Below, piece by piece: positions 1 to 9,119 of a stretch of DNA of 64,000 bases. Under the pieces are notes generated by a model. The model made no database searches and was not told the origin of the DNA. It was given only the letters and a program-made list of their open reading frames with translations. Position numbers and translations under genes: made by a program. The DNA comes from Symsagittifera roscoffensis (lineage: Eukaryota; Xenacoelomorpha; Acoela; Convolutidae): the NCBI RefSeq assembly GCF_963678635.1, contig NC_087063.1, positions 43,972,759-44,036,758 on the forward strand, given 5' to 3'. Within the stretch, counting starts at the first letter, position 1, and the number at the start of each line of letters is the position of its first letter.

Positions 1-467
1 TCAAAGTTTTCCAAGTTCTCAATGGAGCGCAAAGCTGGTCTTGCCTCCATCACTGGTGGTTGTCTTGGTGATTCGCTGACTGGAGTTCTTGGCTCAGAGA
101 ACCCCTCATCCTCTTCGATGGTAATTGGGTTGTCCACAGTTCCCTCTTCCCAAGGAAAGAGGAAATCGTCGAATGGTTGAGCCACATATCTAGAGTCAGG
201 AATTTCGGGGTAGTTCATTCCCATATGCTCGGCCACTTCCTCCATCATTTGCATTTCTCCAAGTTGATTCTCTGTAGGAGGTACTTGCGTTATATGATGT
301 TCGTTGAAATCCCTTCGCATCACTTCCACCATATGCCAGACTTGGATTGTTATGTCCATTCGTGCCAGAAAAACTCCACAAACTGTTTCTCGCACTTGGA
401 TTTGTACTAAATCAACCGAAAATTCCACCGAGAACATAAGGTTGTTGTTTTGTACTGAGAAGATCAT
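1..467 (-). CDS. Unknown protein, 3' part beyond the window edge
   Basis: An open frame runs leftward from an ATG at 467 and leaves the window without a stop, giving at least 155 codons. Later in-frame ATGs at 437 and 359 are alternative starts; the one at 359 opens with MDITIQVWHMVEVMRRDF. The first 100 residues are mixed, and the visible end is acidic and proline/serine-rich (for example TIEEDEGFSEPRTPVSESP), which looks like a disordered tail. I do not recognise the family. It may be a host gene exon or a cargo gene of the neighbouring PolB element; the window cannot separate these. The start is uncertain because an upstream exon could splice in. Confidence 0.45.
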   Translation of the reverse strand, partial: MIFSVQNNNLMFSVEFSVDLVQIQVRETVCGVFLARMDITIQVWHMVEVMRRDFNEHHITQVPPTENQLGEMQMMEEVAEHMGMNYPEIPDSRYVAQPFDDFLFPWEEGTVDNPITIEEDEGFSEPRTPVSESPRQPPVMEARPALRSIENLENF

Positions 468-1119
468 TTTGAGCAATAAGATGAATAAGTGATTAAAAGC
501 AAGATTTACAGTTGAGAGGGCGAAATTTGCCGGTAGTTATGTTGAAATTATTGTATTTAGAGCTGAGAGAGGAGGTAGTTGACGGTAGTTAAGTTGAAAA
601 TAAAATGATTTTTAGTTAAGAGAGAGGGGTACCTTCAACTGGAACGTGTGGGTTTAACCAATGAGAATGAATTTTCCTTATTTGGATTGTAGTCGTGTCC
701 AATCAGATTTTAGTTTCCTTTTATGGAATTCTTATAGAAAACTCGTGTCCAATTGGAAACAAAGCTCCATTTTACATATTGTCGTTTCCAATCACAAAAA
801 TGTTCATTTTTGTTCAAGTTGTCATATCCAATCAGAGGAACCTTTTAAGGATTTAAGTCTTCCAAATAAGTAAAAATATACACAAAAGCAATCGCAAAAA
901 TAAATGACCAAAAGTTGTTTGCTGTAAAAATAAGAAATATTGCCGATATAAGTAACAAAAGAAGAAACATTAATAAAAGTAGCATCTTTGCTAGTCTTCT
1001 CATCAAGTTAACTGAATTTTTTGTATATAATCGATGAGAAATTGCTGATTTTTCAGCAGATATTCAAGTTCTTTAATTTTGATGTAGATTTGAGATGATA
1101 ACTCAAAGTTGATGAATTT
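468..1119. other. AT-rich intergenic stretch with repeated CCAAT-like words
   Basis: No convincing gene is seen. The stretch has five CCAAT/CCAATC-type words between about 655 and 835, spaced roughly 40 to 50 bases apart and each within loosely similar sequence (tccaatcaga, tccaattgga, tccaatcaca, tccaatcaga). They could be a decayed tandem repeat or a promoter-proximal array for the leftward frame starting at 467. Short open frames here have no recognisable content. Confidence 0.4.
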
Positions 1120-1617
1120 TTAAAAGCAAATCTCTGGAAATCTGATACCAAACCTGATCATGCAAGATTTTGAACTTTGAAAGTCCTTAAAAAAATGGAG
1201 GAATAAAGAACTTTGCTGGGGAGTTTTAACAAATTTGGGAGTTGGATATGGAATAAAAAGAGTCTTTGAAATATTATCGTACGATTTTTTTATCAATTTC
1301 AAATTTTCTAAAATAAATAAAATTTCTTTTCTAGTCAAGTGTAACTCAGCTGTAAGTTTATAGCTTTGATACGCAATATGTGAATCAAAAGTAAACTCCT
1401 TGATTGAGTAAGTTTCTCTAAAGAGACCTTTACTTAGCCGGAGAACTCTATTTTGGACAACATAAACGTCCAAAAAATTGTGAAAAAAGTAAGAATCTAC
1501 ATCTATTTCATCAATAAGGAAATCACACGGAATATTTTTTTTTTCTTGTAGAGTAATTCGAGGAAGTTCAAATGCTTTTTGATTGACATTCTTCAAAAAT
1601 GAATATTTTGGATCCAA
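1120..1617 (-). CDS. Hypothetical 165-residue protein, divergent from PolB
   Basis: A complete ATG-to-stop frame of 165 codons begins MDPKYSFLKNVNQKAFELPR. It is rich in Phe, Lys and Leu, with no signal peptide, transmembrane segment, zinc knuckle or other motif I recognise. Its ATG lies 44 bases from the edge of the heat-shock-element array (1661-1722), so it is head-to-head with the PolB element and could share a two-way promoter. That placement suggests it may be a gene of the same Polinton-like element, but this is inference from position only. A chance frame in AT-rich DNA is the alternative. Confidence 0.4.
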   Translation of the reverse strand: MDPKYSFLKNVNQKAFELPRITLQEKKNIPCDFLIDEIDVDSYFFHNFLDVYVVQNRVLRLSKGLFRETYSIKEFTFDSHIAYQSYKLTAELHLTRKEILFILENLKLIKKSYDNISKTLFIPYPTPKFVKTPQQSSLFLHFFKDFQSSKSCMIRFGIRFPEICF

Positions 1618-1660
1618 AGTTATGACTAGAAGCAGCTTAGTTCTGATTGGTTGAGAATTT

Positions 1661-1722
1661 TTCTGGAAAATTCTAGAATTTTCCGAAAATTCTAGAACTT
1701 TCCGAAAATTCTAGAATTTTCC
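1661..1722. promoter_or_regulatory. Array of heat-shock elements (HSF sites)
   Basis: Thirteen alternating TTC and GAA triplets occur in 62 bases, mostly on the 5-base pitch that defines a heat-shock element (TTCnnGAAnnTTC). They form three phased blocks starting at 1661, 1685 and 1704, with two 4-base steps between blocks. The second and third blocks are near-identical 19-base repeats. HSF trimers bind three or more such units, so this would be a strong site if active. It lies between the leftward frame at 1617 and the TATA box at 1906 in front of PolB. Confidence 0.75.
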
Positions 1723-1738
1723 AAGGAATAACGTGGAG

Positions 1739-1905
1739 ATGACGTCATTACCATAAAAGCAAAATTGCGTGGGTGTTGACGTCATTTCTATTTCTAGAAT
1801 GACGTCATTACCATAAAAGGAAAATTGCGTAGGCGGTGACATCACTTCTATTCAAAGAATGACGTCATTACCGTAAAAGGATTATTGCGTAGGCGTCATT
1901 GATAG
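1739..1905 (+). repeat. 60-bp tandem repeat (about 2.8 copies) carrying CRE/ATF sites
   Basis: Units begin at 1739, 1799 and 1859 with exact 60-base spacing. Each opens with ATGACGTCATTACC and contains a second CRE-like word about 37 bases later. Perfect palindromic TGACGTCA is seen at 1740, 1777, 1800 and 1860, with a variant TGACATCA at 1837 and a half site near 1893. TGACGTCA is the classic CREB/ATF bZIP site. The block sits directly between the heat-shock array and the TATA box, as expected for an upstream activating region. Confidence 0.75.
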
Positions 1906-1913
1906 TATAAATA
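1906..1913 (+). promoter_or_regulatory. TATA box (TATAAATA) for the PolB transcript
   Basis: TATAAATA lies just downstream of the CRE repeats and about 100 bases upstream of a 5'-UTR splice donor. Position and context fit a core promoter for the rightward PolB transcript; initiation would be expected near 1935-1945. Confidence 0.55.
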
Positions 1914-2011
1914 CACTTATTTTATTGGGTTAAATCATTCATTTTGTTTGCCAATCAGAAACAGTCAACTGAATTTTACTTCAAATTTTACATTTCGTTA
2001 CTTCACGAAAA

Positions 2012-2084
2012 GTAAGTATTTTCATTCAATTGGTACTTTAAGTTTTTAAATTTGGAACATTTCAAAAGTCCCAATTTTTTTTAG
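2012..2084 (+). other. Probable 73-nt intron in the PolB 5' UTR
   Basis: A consensus donor (AAAA|GTAAGTATTTT) at 2012 and an acceptor (TTTTTTTTAG) ending at 2084 enclose 73 AT-rich bases, a typical small nematode intron. The acceptor lies three bases before the PolB ATG at 2088. It could alternatively be a trans-splice acceptor. Seen by motif only. Confidence 0.5.
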
Positions 2085-2087
2085 ATA

Positions 2088-5000
2088 ATGCCTGCACTTA
2101 ACCGAAATGAGAAAGTCAAATGTGAGGATTGCGGAAACATGTTTACTCGAATAAACGCTGCCAGACATCAAAAAAGATGTGAAAAGCAGGAGGAACATAA
2201 GTGTTCCAAATGTCATTTTTATACAAAGAACAAGGACGAAATGAACTATCATGTTGCTAAGAAACATGCTCCACCAAGTTCCAAGCAATCAACGGTGTGT
2301 TCTTCTTGTGAGCAAGAATTTCCGATTTACTACTCTCTCCAGCAACATCGGAGAAAGGAACATGGAGTGAAACAACGGAAGCCAAGTGATACGGTAGCCG
2401 ACTTGAACAAAATTGTGGAGGATGAGGGGGAAGATGGTGAAAAATTGAAGGAGGAACTTGGTGCATGTCAACATTTTCTAGTGGATACGGAGATGGAAAA
2501 TGGGAGAAATAAGGTATTTAACTTCCAAATGTCCCAGTTAGATACTAAAATAATTAACGAGAAACTTGAAGAAGTCTTCAACAAGCTCGATTCTGCAGCC
2601 AAAATCAACATTGCTCTGGGTTTTGTTCTTCGAAATATTGAGACTGGTGAATATCGATATTTCTACGCCCATGAAAACAATACTCTGTTTGAAAATACCC
2701 ACTTACTTTGTACGAAAGCGGATTTGATAACAATCCAAGGAAAAGTAGAAAAATTTGATATTGTGGAGCAATGTACCCAAGAACGCCAGAACACAAAGTG
2801 GCGATTCAAGTTGATTACTAACGTTACAATTTTTGCTGCTTTGCTGAAAAACATCCCCATGGGATGTCCGGACTCTGTCTTACCCGAACCTTTATTACGA
2901 CATATGCAAGTGAATTGTCTTTTATCTAACAAAGACAAGGAACCTTACAAAGATCATTTGTGTCTTTTCCGCGCATTGGCCATGTACATGAACGGACACA
3001 ATGATCTCGACACTCACACCTCCAGATATTTTACAGAATTCATAACAAAATCTGGTTATGATCCTAAGAATTTTCGTGGAGTTTCCGTTGAAGACTTACC
3101 TGTTGTCGAGGAAATAATTGAACGCAACATCTTTATTTCCGATTTTGATATTCAAGAGGGAGAATATGTGGGAGAACTAGCACGAAGAAGTATTGGTAGG
3201 TTTGATAAAACAGTCAAATTACTGCGATTCAACAATCATATTATTCATACAAATGATATAGATAGCTTCTTTAAGTGTTTCCGGTGCCCTAGTTGTGATA
3301 GTTTCTTCAAAAGATCCGAGTTTCTCAACAAACATCTTCTGAGATGTAAGGATCGTGTGAAACATATTTACCCAAAGAACGTATATGAGCTTCGCGAAAC
3401 CTTGTTTGAAAAGCTAGAAGGATTCAATCTTCCAGTTTCCGATGATAAAAAACTCTTCAAAAACCTGGCAATTTTCGATTTTGAGTCGATATGTGTTCCT
3501 ACAGAAGAACTAAAAGAAACACAAACTACTACCTGGATAGGAAAACATGTTCCTATTTCAGTATCTATATCATCGAATCTGATTGATGAACCCATCTTCT
3601 TGTACAACAAGGATCCACAGAACTTGATAATTGATTTTGTATCCAACCTCGAGCTGTTGGTTGAACAAAGTAAGCTAGAAATGAGAAAAAAATTTCAAGA
3701 TATTGAATAGCTGTCAATGAAAGAATGAAGAAGATCTTTGATCAGCTAAACGAACGTGGTAAAAATTATTCAAGTAACAAATTCGAGTATGAAGACGAAT
3801 GCATTGAAGATTCGGAAGAAGCAGATATGTCAACACAATTTTTGCGAATTCAGAAAAATCAACTCATCGATTTGAAACAACATCTGGAGAGATATATAAA
3901 TACTTTACCTGTTTTTGGATTTAACAGCGGTAGATATGATTTAAATTTAATCAAGTCCTACCTAATCCCCTATTTGATTCGCGATAAAGAACAAGAAACA
4001 TCCGTCATCAAAAAAGCAAATGATTTTATATCTTTCAAGTTTGGAGATAAACAATTTCTTGACATTATGAAATTTCTGGGTGGAGCAACAACTCTGGACT
4101 CATTTCTCAAAGCTTATAAAGCTAGTGAAACAAAAGAATTCTTTCCTTATGAGTGGTTTGACAACCCTGACAAACTTGATTTTCCAGGACTGCCCCCATA
4201 TGAAGCATTTTTCAGTAAACTTAGAAACAACAATCCTCTAGACAAAGACTTTACTGATTATGAAAAACTGAGGAAGAGTGGACTTGATGAACAGCAAGCA
4301 CTGAAAAAGCTTCAAATCAAGACTGTACCCCCATCTGGACTAGATAATTACAGTTACTTACCACAAACTTGGCAGAAAAACGGAATGACTGTTTTCAAAG
4401 ACTTTTTGCAGTGGTACAACAACAAAGATGTAGTTCCAACCCTGGAAGCAATGCAAAAAATGATCCAATTTTATCATAACAAAGGGATAGATATGTTGAA
4501 ACTTGGATGTACACTTCCAAATCTAGCAAACATATGTCTACACAAATCTACAAATTACAAGTTTTATCCATTTTGCGAAAGTGATAAAGATTTGTGTGAA
4601 AAAATACGAGAAGACATGACCGGTGGACCTTCGATTGTGTTTACTCGAAAAGCTGTTGTAGACGAAACCTTTATCAGAGATTCATCAAATATTTGTACGT
4701 CAATCGTTGGAATTGATGCGAGCCAGCTTTACCCCTATTCAATGTGTCAAGATATGCCAACAGGACTGTATACGAGATGGGAGTTTGACACTGATATGCA
4801 GAAATTCAAGGCTAGACATAATCGAACTCGCAACTTTGAGAATATGGTCATGTCTTTCTATCAAGAATCAAGACCAGAATGTAAAATTGAGAGCTTTTTT
4901 ACATCTGGAAAACAGAAGAAAATTGACTGTTTTAATGTGGACGGTTATTGTGATCACTGTAAAACAGTATTCGAGGCAATGGGTTGCTACTATCACTTTT

Positions 5001-6454
5001 GTTCTTGTCAAGAAACTCGTCCCTCCTTAACAGAACAGGATATTGAGCGAGGAAACAAGAAGAGAGAAATGGATGATATGCGACGAGAATACATTAAAGA
5101 GAAAGGATACAAAGTGGAAGAAATGTGGGAGTGTGACTGGTGGAAAAGTTTCAAAACCGATGAAAAGATCAAAAATCACGTCAGAACCCACTTTCCCTAT
5201 AAAAGACTTCTTTCTACAGACTCACTTCTAGCAAAAATAAAAGATGGATCTCTTTTTGGCTACGTTCAGTGCGACTTAGTTGTTCCAGATGAACTGAAAT
5301 CGAAATTTGCGAATTTTCCTCCAATTTTCAAAAACACTGAGGTTGGAAGAAACGATATTGGTGACTATATGAAGAATTATGCTATTGAAAATGAAATGTT
5401 GAAACATCCACAGAGAATGCTTATATCTAGCTTCAAGCTAGAAAATGGAACAGTTATAACTCCTCTCTTCAACTTTTATTTGGAATTTGGTTTGCAATGC
5501 ACCAAAATTTATCGTTTTGTTGAATATTCTCCTCGGAAATGCTTTATTAATTTCGTTCAGTCAGTGGTTGATGCAAGAAGAGAAGGAGATGAAAACCTTT
5601 TATCAGGAGTTGTAGCAGAAACAATGAAGCTCTTGGGCAATTCCTCCTATGGATATCAGATCATGGACAGATCCAGGCATACAATCACGAAGTATCTGAA
5701 CGATGAAAAAACTCACAAGGCAATCAATGAACCACTGTTTAAGAGACTTAACACAGTTGAGAAGGACTTATATGAGGTGGAGTTATTGAAGTCAACCATT
5801 GAGCACAGAGAACCCATCATCGTTGGTTTTTTCATACTTCAGTATGCAAAGCTGAGAATGTTGGAACTCTACTACAACTTCTTTGACAAGTTCTGTGATG
5901 TAAATAAATTTGAAGAGTTGGAGATGGACACAGACTCACTTTACTTGGCACTTGCAGAAGAAAATTTGTACGATTGCATCCAACCAGATAAGAGAGCTGC
6001 TTGGGAAAAAATGAGGGAGAGTGATTGCAGAGATTCCTTCAAGGCGGATGCAAAATCCAATTTCTTTCCTCGAACCTGTTGTAGTATCCAAAAAAAACAT
6101 GATAAGCGGGAGCCGGGACTTTTCAAAGAAGAATTTAGGTGCACAGAAATGCTCTGTTTATGTAGTAAGACATATTGCTGCTATGACAACAAGTCAGACA
6201 AATTCAAATTTAGCAGCAAAGGATTGAATAAGCGGGTTCTAGAAGACTCTGGAGATGGACTTTTAGCAAAGTATAGGAGAGTGCTTGATGAAGCAATTAA
6301 TCTTACATCTACTAACAGAGGATTCAGAACTATAAATCATATGGTGGCCACATATGAACAGACAAAGAAAGGACTAAGCTATTTTTATCCAAAAAGACAA
6401 GTACAAGATGATGGAATTCATACAAAACTTATAAGAACTGATCTGGTCAAGTAA
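2088..6454 (+). mobile_element. Polinton/Maverick-type protein-primed DNA polymerase B (fossil)
   Basis: The coding sequence is a family-B polymerase of the protein-primed (DNA_pol_B_2) group used by Polintons/Mavericks and adintovirus-like elements. Three C2H2-type zinc fingers lie near 2118-2370 and another Cys/His finger at 3276-3350. The exonuclease motif FDFES is near 3470, and NSGRYDLNLIKSYL, matching the second exonuclease motif, is near 3930. Polymerase motif A (DASQLYPYSM) is near 4715, motif B (KLLGNSSYGY) near 5630 and motif C (MDTDS) near 5925. Between A and B lies the Cys-rich GCYYHFC...EMWECDWW region (about 4945-5150) common in metazoan Polinton polymerases. Coding is well preserved, so the copy is fairly young, but it appears broken about once. 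No integrase, capsid, ATPase or protease gene of a Polinton is visible; these may lie left of the window or be gone. No terminal inverted repeat was found. Confidence 0.88.
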
Positions 6455-6979
6455 AATTATTCATGATGTTGTATTGTATTGGCTTTATGATGTTAAAATG
6501 TAAAATGATGCGGTAAACTTGTTATACAATGCAGTGATTTATATACTTTCTTTGTAATTTAAACTTTTTTCTCGGAAACTTGCCTTTTTTCGAAGTCTCT
6601 GTAGGTTTCAGCATTGTTTCAATTAGATAGAAAGTAAAATTATCGTTTCAATTAGATAGAAAGTAAGATTATTTAATAATAGCTAACCTTATCGTTTTTT
6701 GAAGTTTTTTTGAAAATTTTTTCATAAAAATTTACCCAAAAACTCTTACCAATGACTTACCATGCACCAAAAAACTAAATACATAACCTTTATTCTACAC
6801 GTAATTAACTATTAACTGTTCCCAATTAGATAACGCGCGCCAAAAACTTTGCGAAAAAAATTTCCACACAAAAACCAAAAAAATTACGTTTTTCTTTATC
6901 TTACCATCACACTGAAACCTTACCATCGGTATTCCCTATCTTAATACATTGTAGACTCTATACCCAATCTTAATACATA

Positions 6980-7031
6980 GCATGGAAGACCCGAAGTCTA
7001 TAACGTATCTTAATACACAGGGTCTTCCATG
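6980..7031. repeat. 12-bp perfect inverted repeat
   Basis: CATGGAAGACCC and its exact reverse complement GGGTCTTCCATG enclose about 27 bases, giving a possible hairpin directly before the 17-C run. It may be a small palindromic element or a repair product; no family is recognised. Confidence 0.5.
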
Positions 7032-7048
7032 CCCCCCCCCCCCCCCCC
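7032..7048. repeat. Run of 17 cytosines
   Basis: An uninterrupted 17-C homopolymer lies 23 bases left of the surviving 20 bases of element A's 5' LTR. A second run of 15 C lies at 7523-7537 inside the leader, where the matching place in element B reads only CCCTCCC. Such runs can form G-quadruplexes on the other strand and are unstable; their exact length may also be uncertain in the assembly. Confidence 0.85.
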
Positions 7049-7071
7049 ACTTAACCTCCAACATCTACTAC

Positions 7072-7091
7072 TCTTCCGGGCGAATGTTACA
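7072..7091 (+). repeat. Element A 5' LTR, only the last 20 bases
   Basis: TCTTCCGGGCGAATGTTACA matches the last 20 bases of the 3' LTR at 26384-26403, and the following bases (TAGATGTTAC) match the leader after element B's 5' LTR. To the left the sequence is unrelated, so about 890 bp of LTR has been lost close to the 17-C run. Confidence 0.7.
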
Positions 7092-9119
7092 TAGATGTTA
7101 CATGTTATTTATGGCGCTCCTGGGTGTTATATATATATTTTTTAACATCATGACCGGCAGAACCGTTAACGAGCACTCTGAGCCGAGCGGATGATCACAT
7201 TAACGCCCTTAATAGGCCAAAACCGCCGGGGCGGAAGGGTAGTTCGTAACGCGGAAGCCTTCCGGATTACCGTGAATAGCTTTTTAACCTAGTTAAGACC
7301 GAAAATTCACGAACCAGGAAGGGTGGGGGTATTCGCGGTCCCGTCATCTCCCGAGTGGTCCGCGACCAAAAACACTTAAAGATATATATAAAACAAACAA
7401 AAAGTAGTATAGTACCCAAGAAAAACAAAAACATAAAAAAATAACTGAAAAAACCAAAAACAGTAAAAAAAAAAAAGTACAAAATCAGTAGAAATCATCC
7501 CCCCAGACAAGATGTGATCCGACCCCCCCCCCCCCCCGTTTGTTGTTGATAGATATATTGTGGTTACAGGCATTTATATTAGTCAGGATCGTTGCGATCA
7601 ATTTTTTAGCCCGTTTGTGAGGCTTGTACTGTAGGGTTGTTTGAGTATTTAAGCACGTTAATGCTAATTTGCGCTCAATCCGGAAGGGTCTGCTGATTTG
7701 CGCTCAATCAAGAAGGGTCTCGGGATTAGTGAAGAAGATTGATCCGACAAGCAGTACAAGGAGTGACAAGAAGGGGCTCAACGACAACAACAGTCGACTG
7801 TTGGGTATCGTTAACAAGTTTTGTATCCCTTTTGGTACAAAAAATAAGATAGTAATCTGTGAGGGGCTCGACATCCCTGCACTGTAGTGACCCTTCACCG
7901 AAATGCGAATTTCCGAGTTAAGCACCTTAATTCGGATATTGAACAAACCCGGAGGAGTATAGTATTACTAGTATTATTACTTGTACAGCCCCTATTAATA
8001 CTCCTATATCGTTTTTCAGTGAAAAACACAGTAAGCGGACCGGTTTTTAGGGTCAAAATAGCGATATTTTGATCCCCCCCACAAATCGCGATTTTTGAGA
8101 TATCGATATTTTTCTAAACGGAAAAAAGCGCTAAATTAGTGTGTTACATCGTAACTGCACTATTATAATAGATAGAACCGGTTAAGTTTAGTTCGGAAGT
8201 GGTTGGAACTATTTTGGAACCAAAAACCGAATTTTCTCATAGGGGTCCCAACTCATAGGGGTCCCAATCCGGAGGGGTCTAAATTTTGCCAATCCGGAGG
8301 GGTCTCAATTTTGCCAATCCGGAAGGGTCCTATTTTTGCCAATCCGGAGGGTATTATTTTATTAAAGGTTTTAGGTAAACAGAAGAAAGACAACAGTGAG
8401 AGGTATTAGGTTATTAGCAGACAGGCTAGCAATCAGTGACTGCACTGGTAACTTGCCTTTCAATAAAGACCAGACCAAAACAAAACAGGTCCGAACTCGG
8501 ATATTCGCGACACTAAGTCTAAACTAAAAAGAGCGTAATTCATTGGTGTGGATTGAAACCCAATACGTTTTTGTGAAAAGTGACTGCCCTGAGGATTTTA
8601 GTAGGTCTAGCTCGGGCAGTCCGAAGGCAGATAGATAACACAGTACTCGGTGGGTGCAATAGACGCCCACTTGAGAAAATTACTGCCTTCAAAGTTTTGT
8701 CTGTTTGGTGCAGCACCAAGCAGGGAAAGCTTTTTCTTTAAAATACAAGTTCGACTATTGTACTGCGACCGACTAAAAGTACAATACACATACGTTTTTC
8801 ATAGAGGTATTCTTATTCTCTTATTTATTTTTTATTTTAAATCAACATAATTTGTGCTTGATTGGGTAGTGAGTACACTATCTTTTAAATTGACTGATAT
8901 CATCATATTGTGCTAGTTCTCAAATCTTACGACCGATAAACGGTTAGTGTGAAAAAGTTAAATACAAGCTGGACTCTAATAACATACAGGGATTCGTGGT
9001 CACTATTTAATAGAATCTTGTGAAATTTATTGTGTTGTGTCATTATTATTGATAGTCAAACTATAAGGTCACTAGCAATTGAATTGAGTGTATAGGCATT
9101 AAGAAGTGACAAATTGAGA
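7092..9119 (+). other. Element A leader with CCGGARGGGTC motif cluster
   Basis: This 2-kb untranslated leader lies between the LTR end and the gag ATG. Copies of AATCCGGARGGGTC lie near 7676 and 8262-8352 (four or more, about 25 bases apart), with related copies at 7706 and 8238. About 7650-8130 is almost identical to the inverted copy in element B (36700-37170), while the flanking parts are only about 90% alike by eye. Short frames here (for example 7669-7887 and 7887-8072) are repeated in B because the DNA is, and I do not treat them as genes. A GGTGCAGCACC palindrome lies near 8708. Confidence 0.6.

Larger units (their letters stand above)
6455..7071. other. AT-rich spacer between the PolB fossil and LTR element A
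   Basis: No gene is seen. A direct repeat with core TTTCAATTAGATAGAAAGTAA occurs twice near 6616-6665. CTTAATACA occurs three times between about 6940 and 7015. A 12-bp inverted repeat and a poly-C run at the right end are listed separately. The spacer could hold the decayed end of the PolB element. Confidence 0.5.

Noticed and set aside
1-7071. Terminal inverted repeats of the PolB (Polinton) element
   Set aside because: No long inverted repeat flanking 2088-6454 could be found; the 12-bp repeat at 6980-7031 is local and too short.
7100-7130. Primer-binding site TGGCGCTCCTGG after element A's 5' LTR
   Set aside because: It lies over 15 bases from the LTR end, and I cannot match its complement to a tRNA 3' end I know.
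7669-8072. Small genes in the leader of A because the same frames are open in B
   Set aside because: The underlying DNA is nearly identical through a probable conversion tract, so open frames carry no independent evidence.
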